Positions 1-5,695 of a DNA stretch of 5,695 nucleotides are shown here, in pieces. The stretch lies in contig SLRE01000322.1 in assembly GCA_007131125.1 (NCBI GenBank), forward strand, positions 1 to 5,695. The letters are read 5' to 3'. The first letter of the stretch is position 1, and each line of letters opens with the position of its first letter. Under the pieces are notes generated by a model, which saw only the letters and a program-made list of their open reading frames with translations, did no database searches and had not been told where the DNA came from. A program made the translations under genes and the position numbers. The DNA comes from Bacteroidales bacterium. GTDB taxonomy: Bacteria > Bacteroidota > Bacteroidia > Bacteroidales > UBA7960.

Positions 1-396
1 AAGCTGCAAAAGAAAATTGCCAAAAACCAGTTCAACTTCAACGACTTCCTTTCCCAGATGCAGCAAATCAAAAAGATGGGGAATGTAAAAGACCTCATGG
101 GTATGATCCCCGGTATGGGTAAAGCCATGAAGGATATTGACATGGAAGACGATGCCTTTAAGGGCATCGAAGCCATTATTTACTCCATGACGGATGAAGA
201 AAGAGAAAATCCGAACATCATCAACGGCAGCCGCAGGAAAAGAATTGCAGAAGGCAGCGGATCATCCATACAGGAGGTAAACCGCCTGATTAAGCAATTT
301 GAAGATACCCGCAAAATGATGCGCATGATGTCGGGAGGAAAAGGCGGGGCAAAAATGGTCAACATGATGCGCAATATGCCCGGAATGAGAAAATAA
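1..396 (+). CDS. ffh: Signal recognition particle protein Ffh (SRP54), C-terminal M-domain fragment
   Basis: This is the last 131 residues of Ffh, the GTPase subunit of the signal recognition particle. Ffh binds 4.5S RNA and the hydrophobic signal sequences of nascent inner-membrane proteins, and delivers ribosomes to FtsY. The reading frame is open from base 1 and stops at TAA 394-396, so the gene begins upstream; the ATG at 58 is internal. What is visible is the M domain: a methionine-rich finger-loop region (MGMIPGMGKAMK, about 97-132), then the SRP-RNA-binding signature with GSRRKRIAEGSG at 226-261, and a methionine-rich tail ending NMMRNMPGMRK. The N and G domains lie outside the window. 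The tail is short and typical for bacteria. Identity is very secure from the RNA-binding motif. An 80-nt gap separates it from folD, with no clear hairpin terminator, so read-through into folD is plausible. Confidence 0.97.
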   Translation, partial: KLQKKIAKNQFNFNDFLSQMQQIKKMGNVKDLMGMIPGMGKAMKDIDMEDDAFKGIEAIIYSMTDEERENPNIINGSRRKRIAEGSGSSIQEVNRLIKQFEDTRKMMRMMSGGKGGAKMVNMMRNMPGMRK

Positions 397-476
397 CCCG
401 ATGCACTGAACAAGCCTTCATTGCTCCCGTTAGCCTTTTGGTTTTTTAAATTGCAGATATTTAACAGCTGATAGAA

Positions 477-1358
477 ATGGAACTTATTGACGGAAAAAAG
501 GTTGCTGCTACCATAAAGCAGGAAATTGCAAATGAAGTAAAAAGGATGCTTGATCAGGGGCAAAAAGCGCCCCACCTTGCCGCTATCCTGGTGGGAGAGG
601 ATCCTGCCAGCCAAACTTACGTAAACAGTAAGGCGAAAGCCTGCAAGGAGGTTGGGTTTATGTCGTCAACCTACAACTTTCCTATAGATGTAAGCGAAGA
701 AGAGTTGCTGAAAACCGTTGAGTTTATCAACAACGACGATGACATCGACGGTTTGATCGTGCAGCTTCCCCTTCCCGAACATATCGACAACCAGAAAATC
801 ATCCAACACATACGGCCTGAAAAGGATGTGGACGGTTTTCACCCGGTAAATGTAGGACGCATGACCATTGGCCTTCCTTCCTATGTTTCCGCCACTCCAT
901 ACGGGATTTTGGAATTGATCATGCGCAGCCGTATCGAAACCAAAGGTAAAAACTGTGTTATTCTTGGACGGAGCAACATTGTTGGAAAGCCCATGAGCAT
1001 TCTGATGGCACGCAACGAAGAGCCCGGAAACTCCACCGTTACGGTTTGCCACAGCAAAACCCAAAACCTTAAAGAGATCACCTCCAAAGCCGACATTTTA
1101 ATTGTAGCCATGGGCAAACCCGAATTTGTTACTGCTGATATGGTGAAAGAAAATGCGGTGGTAATTGACGTGGGGATCCACCGGGTAAAGTCCGATAAAA
1201 CGAAATCAGGTTTTCGCCTGATCGGTGATGTGAAATTTGATGAGGTTTCAAAAAAGGTTTCGCACATCACCCCTGTTCCCGGAGGTGTCGGTCCCATGAC
1301 CATTGTTTCTTTGCTGATGAATACCCTGAAAGCTTCCAAAAAAGAAATTTACGGATAA
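477..1358 (+). CDS. folD: Bifunctional methylenetetrahydrofolate dehydrogenase / methenyltetrahydrofolate cyclohydrolase FolD
   Basis: FolD oxidises 5,10-methylene-THF to 5,10-methenyl-THF with NAD(P)+ and hydrolyses this to 10-formyl-THF, feeding purine and formyl-Met synthesis in the cytosol. The 293-aa product has normal family length and appears complete. Catalytic residues can be placed by spacing against E. coli FolD: Y48 and K52 (YVNSKAKAC), Q96 (IVQLPLP) and D119 (KDVDGFHP), matching Y50, K54, Q98 and D121. The Rossmann nucleotide-binding segment is at about 161-177 (VILGRSNIVGKPMS), and the family C-terminal signature TPVPGGVGPMTI is at 265-276. ATG 477 is chosen because the protein begins directly with the usual MxLIDGK-type N terminus. 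No strong Shine-Dalgarno sequence precedes it, as is normal in Bacteroidota. The stop TAA (1356-1358) touches the queE start in the same frame. Adjacency of ffh and folD is, from memory, common in Bacteroidales. Confidence 0.97.
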   Translation: MELIDGKKVAATIKQEIANEVKRMLDQGQKAPHLAAILVGEDPASQTYVNSKAKACKEVGFMSSTYNFPIDVSEEELLKTVEFINNDDDIDGLIVQLPLPEHIDNQKIIQHIRPEKDVDGFHPVNVGRMTIGLPSYVSATPYGILELIMRSRIETKGKNCVILGRSNIVGKPMSILMARNEEPGNSTVTVCHSKTQNLKEITSKADILIVAMGKPEFVTADMVKENAVVIDVGIHRVKSDKTKSGFRLIGDVKFDEVSKKVSHITPVPGGVGPMTIVSLLMNTLKASKKEIYG

Positions 1359-2015
1359 TTGAGCCATTGCCGACCAACCAACCTTAGCCCCTTTCAAGAG
1401 CAAAAGCTTGAGCAGGGCAGGCTGCTGCCTGTCATGGAAAAATTTTATTCGGTGCAGGGCGAAGGTTACAATACCGGCAAAGCAGCCTGCTTCCTGCGCA
1501 TAGGAGGATGTGATGTGGGCTGCCACTGGTGCGATGTTAAAGAAGCATGGGATGCAAGTCTGCACCCACTTACTCCGGTTGAAGAGATCATTGAATTTGT
1601 GAACTCCTTCCCTGCAAAAGCAGTGGTGATCACCGGTGGCGAGCCCCTGATGTATAATCTGAACCCCCTTTGCAGTGAAATGAAAAAAATGGGGATTCGC
1701 ATTTTTCTTGAAACTTCCGGAGCATACCCACTGAGCGGCCACTACGATTGGGTGTGCCTTTCACCCAAAACCAATATCAGGCCCCGACAGGATATGCTGC
1801 TGATGGCCGATGAGTTGAAAGTGATCATCCATGAAAGGGCCGACCTGGAATGGGCCAAAGAAAATGCCAAGCTGGTAAAAGAAAAATGCCTGCTTTACCT
1901 GCAGCCCGAATGGAGCCGCTACAGGCAGATCCTTCCCGAAATTGTGGAGTTTGTTATGCAAAACCCCCAATGGATGATTTCCTTGCAGTCTCATAAGTTT
2001 ATGAATATTCCCTGA
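1359..2015 (+). CDS. queE: 7-carboxy-7-deazaguanine synthase QueE (radical SAM)
   Basis: QueE converts 6-carboxy-tetrahydropterin to 7-carboxy-7-deazaguanine, the radical-SAM step of preQ0/queuosine synthesis for tRNA wobble modification. Visible features, numbered from TTG 1359, are the substrate-loop motif VQGEGYNTG (32-40), the radical-SAM [4Fe-4S] cysteines C51, C55 and C58 (CDVGCHWCD, CxxxCxxC), and the SAM-contacting GGEP at 93-96. The 218-aa length suits the family. The first ATG (1434, M26) would remove GRLLPVMEKF, whose equivalent I recall as conserved (LPLMExFYTIQGEG) in Bacteroidetes homologues. The only canonical alternative start upstream of M26 is the TTG at 1359, immediately after the folD stop. 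CTG codons at 1422 and 1425 are less likely. Translation is probably coupled to folD. No queC, queD or queF is in the window. The function is confident; the start is less so. Confidence 0.93.
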   Translation: MSHCRPTNLSPFQEQKLEQGRLLPVMEKFYSVQGEGYNTGKAACFLRIGGCDVGCHWCDVKEAWDASLHPLTPVEEIIEFVNSFPAKAVVITGGEPLMYNLNPLCSEMKKMGIRIFLETSGAYPLSGHYDWVCLSPKTNIRPRQDMLLMADELKVIIHERADLEWAKENAKLVKEKCLLYLQPEWSRYRQILPEIVEFVMQNPQWMISLQSHKFMNIP

Positions 2016-2032
2016 TAATTTTTTGTTTATCA
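2013..2032 (+). repeat. Short AT-rich inverted repeat at the queE stop codon
   Basis: TGATAA (2013-2018) and TTATCA (2027-2032) form a perfect 6-bp inverted repeat around an 8-nt T-rich loop. The TGA stop of queE is the first triplet of the left arm. The stem has only two G:C pairs, and the T run is in the loop rather than after the stem, so it does not resemble a standard intrinsic terminator. It may be a weak 3'-end structure or chance in AT-rich sequence. Confidence 0.2.
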
Positions 2033-2100
2033 ATCCATACGGGGCTTGCATCTTTAAACCCTAATTGTTTTTGAGACTGGCTTACTTATTGCACAAAATC

Positions 2101-2131
2101 TTTTTTCCTGAACAAACTTTATTTAATTTTG
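2101..2131 (+). promoter_or_regulatory. Predicted Bacteroidota-type promoter (-7 TAnnTTTG) for the OmpA-family gene
   Basis: TAATTTTG at 2124-2131 is an exact match to the TAnnTTTG -7 consensus of the primary sigma factor in Bacteroides and Flavobacterium. The expected -33 TTTG would sit about 19-21 nt upstream. There the sequence offers only a T run (TTTT at 2101-2104, spacer 19), a one-mismatch -33 box. Transcription would start near 2137-2139, leaving about 20 nt of AT-rich leader before ATG 2159. This fits a non-coding gap of 143 nt after queE and a new transcription unit beginning here. The -7 match is seen directly; promoter activity is inferred. Confidence 0.5.
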
Positions 2132-2158
2132 ATTTATATCCTTTTTCCCTTATTAAAG

Positions 2159-4114
2159 ATGAAGTCATTCTCCTTATTTTTTATACTCTTTTTGTTTTTG
2201 GGATCACCTTCCCTTAAGGCTCAGTTTCAGGAAGAGCTGACCACCCGAAACAACCGGGCACGTAGCGCATTTCAAAGCGGGGTGCAGGCTTATCGACTTA
2301 TGGACTACGAACAGGCCGCCTATTATTTTCAAAGAGCCATTAACCATGATGCTGATTTTATTGAAGCATACATATTAAAAGCGGAGTCATATTATTCCGA
2401 TGAGAAATACGAGCAAAGTGCAAAAGCCTATGAACAGGCAATAAGCGTTGACTCCCTTTTCTTTCCCTCCAAGCATTTTTATCTGGGTTCTGCTCTTTTA
2501 AAAACCGGGCAATACGAAAAGGCCGACCACCGATTAAAAATTGTTCTTGAATTATCCGGCATCAGTGACTCCATGCACGAATCGGTCAAAGAACTGCTGA
2601 AGCAGACGGAATTTGCCATTGACGCCATAAATAACCCCGTTCCCTTTGACCCGATCAATCCCGGGTCAGCCATAAACAGCGAATATGCCGAGTACAGTCC
2701 TACCCTTACAGCCGATGAACAAACCCTGATTTTTACCAGAAAAAAGCCAAGAACCGACCCTGCTTTAATGTCGTATGGGCCGGAGTATGAAGATTTTTAT
2801 GTAAGCCATTATGAGAACGGGGTCTGGACGGAGGCCGAAAACCTGGGACCACCCATCAATACCCCGGGCAATGAAGGTGCACAGAGCATTTCTGCCGACG
2901 GCAGGCATCTTTTTTATACCGCATGCAACCGTCCCGAAGGTGTGGGTAGTTGCGACATTTATTATGCCCGCCGCACCGGCGACCGCTGGAGCAATCCCTC
3001 CAACATGGGTCGGGTGGTGAACTCCACCTCATGGGATTCCCAGCCTTCCATTTCGCCTGATGGAAGAACACTCTATTTTACCAGCGCCCGCAGCGGAAGC
3101 TATGGAAAAATGGATATCTGGAAATCCACCCTGGATGATAACGGAAGCTGGCAGAACCCGGTTAACCTTGGTCCGGTTATCAATACTTCAGGAAGGGAAA
3201 TGTCTCCTTTTATCCATCCCGATAATCGAACCCTGTTTTTTGCTTCCGACGGGCACATCGGAATGGGCGGGCTGGATATTTTCTACAGCCGCAAACAAGA
3301 TGACGGGTCTTGGGGCGAGCCCGTAAATATTGGCTACCCCATTAATACCCATGCCGATGAGTTTTCGCTGGTTGTGGGCGCAAAGGGCGATATGGCATGG
3401 TTTGCTTCCGATAAATTCGGTGGATATGGAGAAACCGACATTTACTATTTTGAACTATACGAAGAAGCCCGTCCTGAGCCCGTTACCTATATGCGGGGAA
3501 CAGTTTATGATAAGGAAACCGGGGAGAAACTCAGGGCATTTTTTGAATTGATTGATGTGGAATCCGATGAGGTGATAGCCATGTCGGTTTCCGACCCCGA
3601 AACCGGAAACTTCCTGGTTTCTATCCCTACAGGCCGTAACCTGGCACTTAACGTCAACAAAACAGGGTATCTGTTCTTTTCCGAAAACTTCTCCTATACA
3701 GATGTCAGGGTGGGTATCGACCCCTACACCCGCGACATACCACTGCAACCTATTAAAGAAGGAGTAGCCGTTGTGCTCAGGAATATTTTTTTCGATACCG
3801 ATGAATACGAGCTTCAGCCGGAGTCAAAAATAGAATTGTTAAGGCTGGCAGAACTGATGAAAGATAATCCGGAAATGAAAGTTGAGATAAGCGGGCATAC
3901 CGATAACGTGGGAACTTACGATTACAACCTTGAGCTGTCGCGCAACAGGGCGCGCAGTGTGCTAGAATTTTTAACGGAACAGGGAATTGAAGAAGACCGT
4001 TTGACATATGAGGGCTACGCCGATACACGGCCCATAGATACCAACGAAACGGAGGAAGGCCGGGCCAATAACCGGCGGACCGAATTTGAGGTTCTGGAAT
4101 ATCAAAACCAATAA
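2159..4114 (+). CDS. Exported OmpA-family protein with TPRs, PD40 beta-propeller and carboxypeptidase-regulatory-like domain (PorE-like architecture)
   Basis: A 651-aa envelope protein, probably anchored to peptidoglycan in the periplasm. Domains in order from ATG 2159: Sec signal peptide (1-21, hydrophobic FFILFLFLG core, likely cut A21/Q22, no lipobox Cys); TPR-like helices at about 30-135; a PD40/WD40-like propeller at about 175-430 with blade motifs such as SPDGRTLYFTS; a carboxypeptidase-regulatory-like beta domain at about 443-531 (GTVYDKETGE); and an OmpA C-terminal domain at about 537-648. In that last domain GHTDNVG (D582) and LSRNRA (R597) supply the residues that contact diaminopimelate in this family. 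The only two cysteines, C256 and C265, lie close together in one blade and could form a disulfide. The in-frame TTG at 2129 is rejected as start because it lies inside the -7 promoter element. The domain order matches PorE of the type IX secretion system, but many Bacteroidota paralogues share it, so the exact role is unassigned. It heads a unit with two nuclease genes. Confidence 0.9.
   Translation: MKSFSLFFILFLFLGSPSLKAQFQEELTTRNNRARSAFQSGVQAYRLMDYEQAAYYFQRAINHDADFIEAYILKAESYYSDEKYEQSAKAYEQAISVDSLFFPSKHFYLGSALLKTGQYEKADHRLKIVLELSGISDSMHESVKELLKQTEFAIDAINNPVPFDPINPGSAINSEYAEYSPTLTADEQTLIFTRKKPRTDPALMSYGPEYEDFYVSHYENGVWTEAENLGPPINTPGNEGAQSISADGRHLFYTACNRPEGVGSCDIYYARRTGDRWSNPSNMGRVVNSTSWDSQPSISPDGRTLYFTSARSGSYGKMDIWKSTLDDNGSWQNPVNLGPVINTSGREMSPFIHPDNRTLFFASDGHIGMGGLDIFYSRKQDDGSWGEPVNIGYPINTHADEFSLVVGAKGDMAWFASDKFGGYGETDIYYFELYEEARPEPVTYMRGTVYDKETGEKLRAFFELIDVESDEVIAMSVSDPETGNFLVSIPTGRNLALNVNKTGYLFFSENFSYTDVRVGIDPYTRDIPLQPIKEGVAVVLRNIFFDTDEYELQPESKIELLRLAELMKDNPEMKVEISGHTDNVGTYDYNLELSRNRARSVLEFLTEQGIEEDRLTYEGYADTRPIDTNETEEGRANNRRTEFEVLEYQNQ
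2681..3463 (+). other. PD40-type beta-propeller region with strict 54-residue periodicity
   Basis: Within the OmpA-family protein, four copies of a W-x-x-P/A-x-N-(L/M/I)-G-x-x-(I/V)-N motif have their Trp at residues 223, 277, 331 and 385, exactly 54 residues apart. Each is followed by a blade strand: SADGRHLFYT, SPDGRTLYFTS, HPDNRTLFFAS and, degenerate, GAKGDMAWFAS. A further strand, TADEQTLIFTR, precedes the first Trp. The fixed spacing indicates tandem duplication of a whole blade unit. The last copy has lost the PDG turn (AKG), as expected for a closing blade. Confidence 0.8.
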
Positions 4115-4115
4115 T

Positions 4116-4844
4116 ATGCTCGACAAGATAAGTTTGAACAGGATTTTGTTCCTGGACGTGGAAACGGTGCCCATGGCAGCCGATTATTCTGAATTGCCTG
4201 AAACTTTTCAGAAGCTGTGGGAGAAAAAGTCCCTGCGCATAAGAAGCAGCGAAGAGGAAAATGCTGAAAGCTTGTTTTTTGAAAAAGCCGGCATTTTTGC
4301 CGAGTTCGGAAAGATTGTCTGTGTTTCTGCCGGGTTCTTTCGGCCGGGAGAAGAGACGGGCAGCCTGGTTTTCAGGGTGAAGTCATTTTTTGGGGATTGT
4401 GAGAAAACCCTGCTCACGGAGTTTTCTCAGCTCCTGGAAGAGCACTTCAATACCCCGGCGCATTTTCTTTGCGCACACAATGGAAAAGAATTTGACTTTC
4501 CTTATTTGTCCAGGCGCATGCTTATTCATGGCCTCGACCTGCCCTTTCTGCTCAACAATCACGGTAAAAAGCCATGGGAGGTTTCCTTGCTGGATACCCT
4601 GGAGCTCTGGAAATTCGGAGACCACAAAAGCTTTACTTCACTGGATCTACTTGCTGCTGTTTTTGATATCCCCACCCCAAAGGATGATATTGACGGAAGC
4701 GATGTGGCAAGGGTTTACTGGATAGAGCAGGACCTGGACCGCATTGCCCATTATTGCAGCAAAGACGTGGTGACCACCGCAAGGTTATTCCTGAAATATT
4801 TCAATGCAGGCGAACTGCCCGACGAAAATATTCTTCTGTTGTAA
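4116..4844 (+). CDS. DEDDy 3'-5' exonuclease related to the DNA polymerase B exonuclease domain
   Basis: A 242-aa protein consisting of one RNase H-fold exonuclease domain, like the predicted PolB-type 3'-5' exonuclease family (DNA_pol_B_exo2). It should remove nucleotides from single-stranded 3' ends using two metal ions. All three Exo motifs are present: Exo I LFLDVETVP with D14 and E16; Exo II HNGKEFDFPYL with D127 after Phe; Exo III AHYCSKDVVTTARLF with Y213 and D217 (YxxxD, hence DEDDy). No polymerase domain, signal peptide or membrane segment is seen, so it is a stand-alone cytoplasmic enzyme. ATG 4116 is preferred; it lies one nucleotide after the OmpA-family stop and places Exo I at the usual distance from the N terminus. 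An in-frame TTG at 4086 would extend it 10 residues into the upstream gene with no visible gain. The spacing suggests co-transcription and translational coupling. The biological substrate is unknown. Confidence 0.88.
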   Translation: MLDKISLNRILFLDVETVPMAADYSELPETFQKLWEKKSLRIRSSEEENAESLFFEKAGIFAEFGKIVCVSAGFFRPGEETGSLVFRVKSFFGDCEKTLLTEFSQLLEEHFNTPAHFLCAHNGKEFDFPYLSRRMLIHGLDLPFLLNNHGKKPWEVSLLDTLELWKFGDHKSFTSLDLLAAVFDIPTPKDDIDGSDVARVYWIEQDLDRIAHYCSKDVVTTARLFLKYFNAGELPDENILLL

Positions 4845-4858
4845 ATAAATCTGTTTTG

Positions 4859-5695
4859 ATGAGCAAATCAACTTCCCCCAAACCTTTTCTATCCAAATCC
4901 ACTTTCATTCGCGGGCTTCAATGCGAAAAGTCTCTGTACCTTCATAAAAAAAGACCCTTCCTTCGCGACAAACTTTCTCCTGAGCAAAGGGCCAAGTTCT
5001 CGCGGGGACTTGATGTGGGCCTTTTTGCACAACAATTATATCCGGGTGGTGTGGATGCTTCTCCCCAAAGCCATTTCCAAATTGCAGCAGCCATAAAAAA
5101 AACAGCCGAACTGATTGAGAAGGGGGAGGAAATTATTTATGAGGCGGCTTTTCAGCATATGGGTGTGCGGGTTGCATTGGACATACTTGTCAAAGAAAAC
5201 GGGCAGTGGAAGGCTGTTGAGGTAAAAAGCAGCAAAGCCATTTCAGATACCTACCTTTGGGATGCTTCCCTACAGTACTTTGTTATTACCGGGGCCGGGA
5301 TTCCGATTGAGGATTTTCATATTGCCTATATGGATGAGAACTTTGTAAGGGATGGGGAAATTGATATTCAGCAGTTGTTCCGTTCTGAAAGCGTTCTGGA
5401 CCAAATTTTAAAAAGGCAGGCTGAAGTGGAAAAGAAAATTGAAAGCTTAAGAGAAGTTTCCGGTTTAGGCAGTTCTCCTGATATTCCAATCGGAAGGCAT
5501 TGCCGTAATCCCTATCCCTGCGACTTTATTGGCCATTGCTGGAAAAAAGTTCCGGATGGTTCCGTTTTTCAACTCAAAGCCCTTCCTGAATCCAAAAAGT
5601 TCGAATACTATCATCAGGGAATAGAATATGCCCAGGATTTGCCGGAAGATTTAATTCAGGATGAAAACCTTCGTTTGCAAATTCAAAGCATTGCA
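4859..5695 (+). CDS. DUF2779-type protein with Cas4/RecB-like PD-(D/E)XK nuclease domain (3' end outside window)
   Basis: An open frame from ATG 4859 runs without a stop to the window end (279 codons); family members I recall are near 500 aa, so roughly half appears present. The N terminus (FLSKSTFIRGLQCEKSLYLHK, residues 10-30) and LYPGGVDAS (60-68) look like DUF2779 proteins. The nuclease core is E95 (IYEAAF), D108 (VALDIL), and E121-x-K123 (AVEVKSS), with Q139 in a following helix. Cysteine C22 plus a C-terminal trio C215, C221 and C227 (CRNPYPCDFIGHC) resembles the one-plus-three Fe-S cluster layout of Cas4 and AddB. A charged helix at about 180-200 may be a short coiled coil. It begins 14 nt after the exonuclease stop with no promoter box seen, so it is likely co-transcribed with it. 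Fold and catalytic motif are well supported. The substrate is unknown, and the missing C-terminal half cannot be judged. Confidence 0.85.
   Translation, partial: MSKSTSPKPFLSKSTFIRGLQCEKSLYLHKKRPFLRDKLSPEQRAKFSRGLDVGLFAQQLYPGGVDASPQSHFQIAAAIKKTAELIEKGEEIIYEAAFQHMGVRVALDILVKENGQWKAVEVKSSKAISDTYLWDASLQYFVITGAGIPIEDFHIAYMDENFVRDGEIDIQQLFRSESVLDQILKRQAEVEKKIESLREVSGLGSSPDIPIGRHCRNPYPCDFIGHCWKKVPDGSVFQLKALPESKKFEYYHQGIEYAQDLPEDLIQDENLRLQIQSIA

Noticed and set aside
397..476. Terminator or promoter between ffh and folD
   Set aside because: The T-rich run at 445-447 and around has no stem before it. A TTTG at 437-440 lacks a matching TAnnTTTG at suitable distance. Nothing convincing is in this 80-nt gap.
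180..614. 144-codon open frame on the minus strand
   Set aside because: It lies across the end of ffh and the start of folD, both certain genes, and its translation shows no recognisable domain. It is an antisense shadow.
881..1742. Overlapping minus-strand open frames of 152 and 164 codons
   Set aside because: They are antisense to folD and queE, whose catalytic motifs are intact on the plus strand. Their translations have no protein-like motif.
1990..2005. Palindrome TCATAA-GT-TTATGA near the end of queE
   Set aside because: It lies inside the queE coding region, is short and AT-rich, and is likely chance.
2811..3551. Several plus-strand open frames of 69-88 codons in the alternate frame of the OmpA-family gene
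   Set aside because: They are out-of-frame readings of the propeller repeats; the main frame is continuous and domain-rich.
4086..4118. TTG 4086 as start of the exonuclease
   Set aside because: It would overlap the OmpA-family gene by 29 nt and add ten residues with no family support; ATG 4116 fits the Exo I position.
4859..5695. Cas4-like motifs as a sign of a CRISPR-Cas locus
   Set aside because: No repeat-spacer array and no other cas gene is present, and the N terminus fits DUF2779 rather than true Cas4.

Overview
The window reads as a chromosomal segment of a member of the Bacteroidota, most likely a Bacteroidales-like lineage. Several signs point that way. An ffh-folD-queE run lies next to an OmpA-family protein of the TPR / PD40 propeller / carboxypeptidase-regulatory-like type that is abundant in this phylum. 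A TAnnTTTG -7 promoter element precedes that gene, purine-rich Shine-Dalgarno sequences are scarce, and a DUF2779-type nuclease of a form I associate with Bacteroidetes is present. All five genes are on the + strand. I see no tRNA, rRNA, insertion sequence, CRISPR array or attachment site.

Region 1 (1-2015) is housekeeping. It holds the 3' end of ffh (SRP GTPase, M domain only), an 80-nt gap, complete folD (one-carbon folate metabolism), and queE (7-carboxy-7-deazaguanine synthase of the queuosine/preQ0 route). folD and queE abut with no spacing: the folD stop TAA is followed directly by a TTG that begins the queE reading frame, and both genes lie in the same frame. Residues that appear conserved in QueE lie upstream of its first ATG, so the start is probably the TTG.

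Region 2 (2016-2158) is the only sizeable non-coding gap (143 nt). It carries a short AT-rich inverted repeat at the queE stop and a good TAnnTTTG promoter element at 2124-2131. This element covers the TTG at 2129 that would otherwise be an upstream start for the next gene, and so supports the ATG at 2159.

Region 3 (2159-5695) looks like one transcription unit. It begins with a 651-aa exported OmpA-family protein with the PorE-like domain order but a non-lipoprotein signal peptide. One nucleotide after its stop comes a 242-aa DEDDy 3'-5' exonuclease related to PolB exonuclease domains. Fourteen nucleotides further on begins a DUF2779-type protein with a Cas4/RecB-like PD-(D/E)XK nuclease domain and four cysteines placed like an Fe-S cluster, cut off by the window end. 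The two nucleases probably work on nucleic acid, perhaps together; the envelope gene in front may only share their promoter. No obviously new multi-gene system is visible. The nuclease pair is the least explained part of the window.
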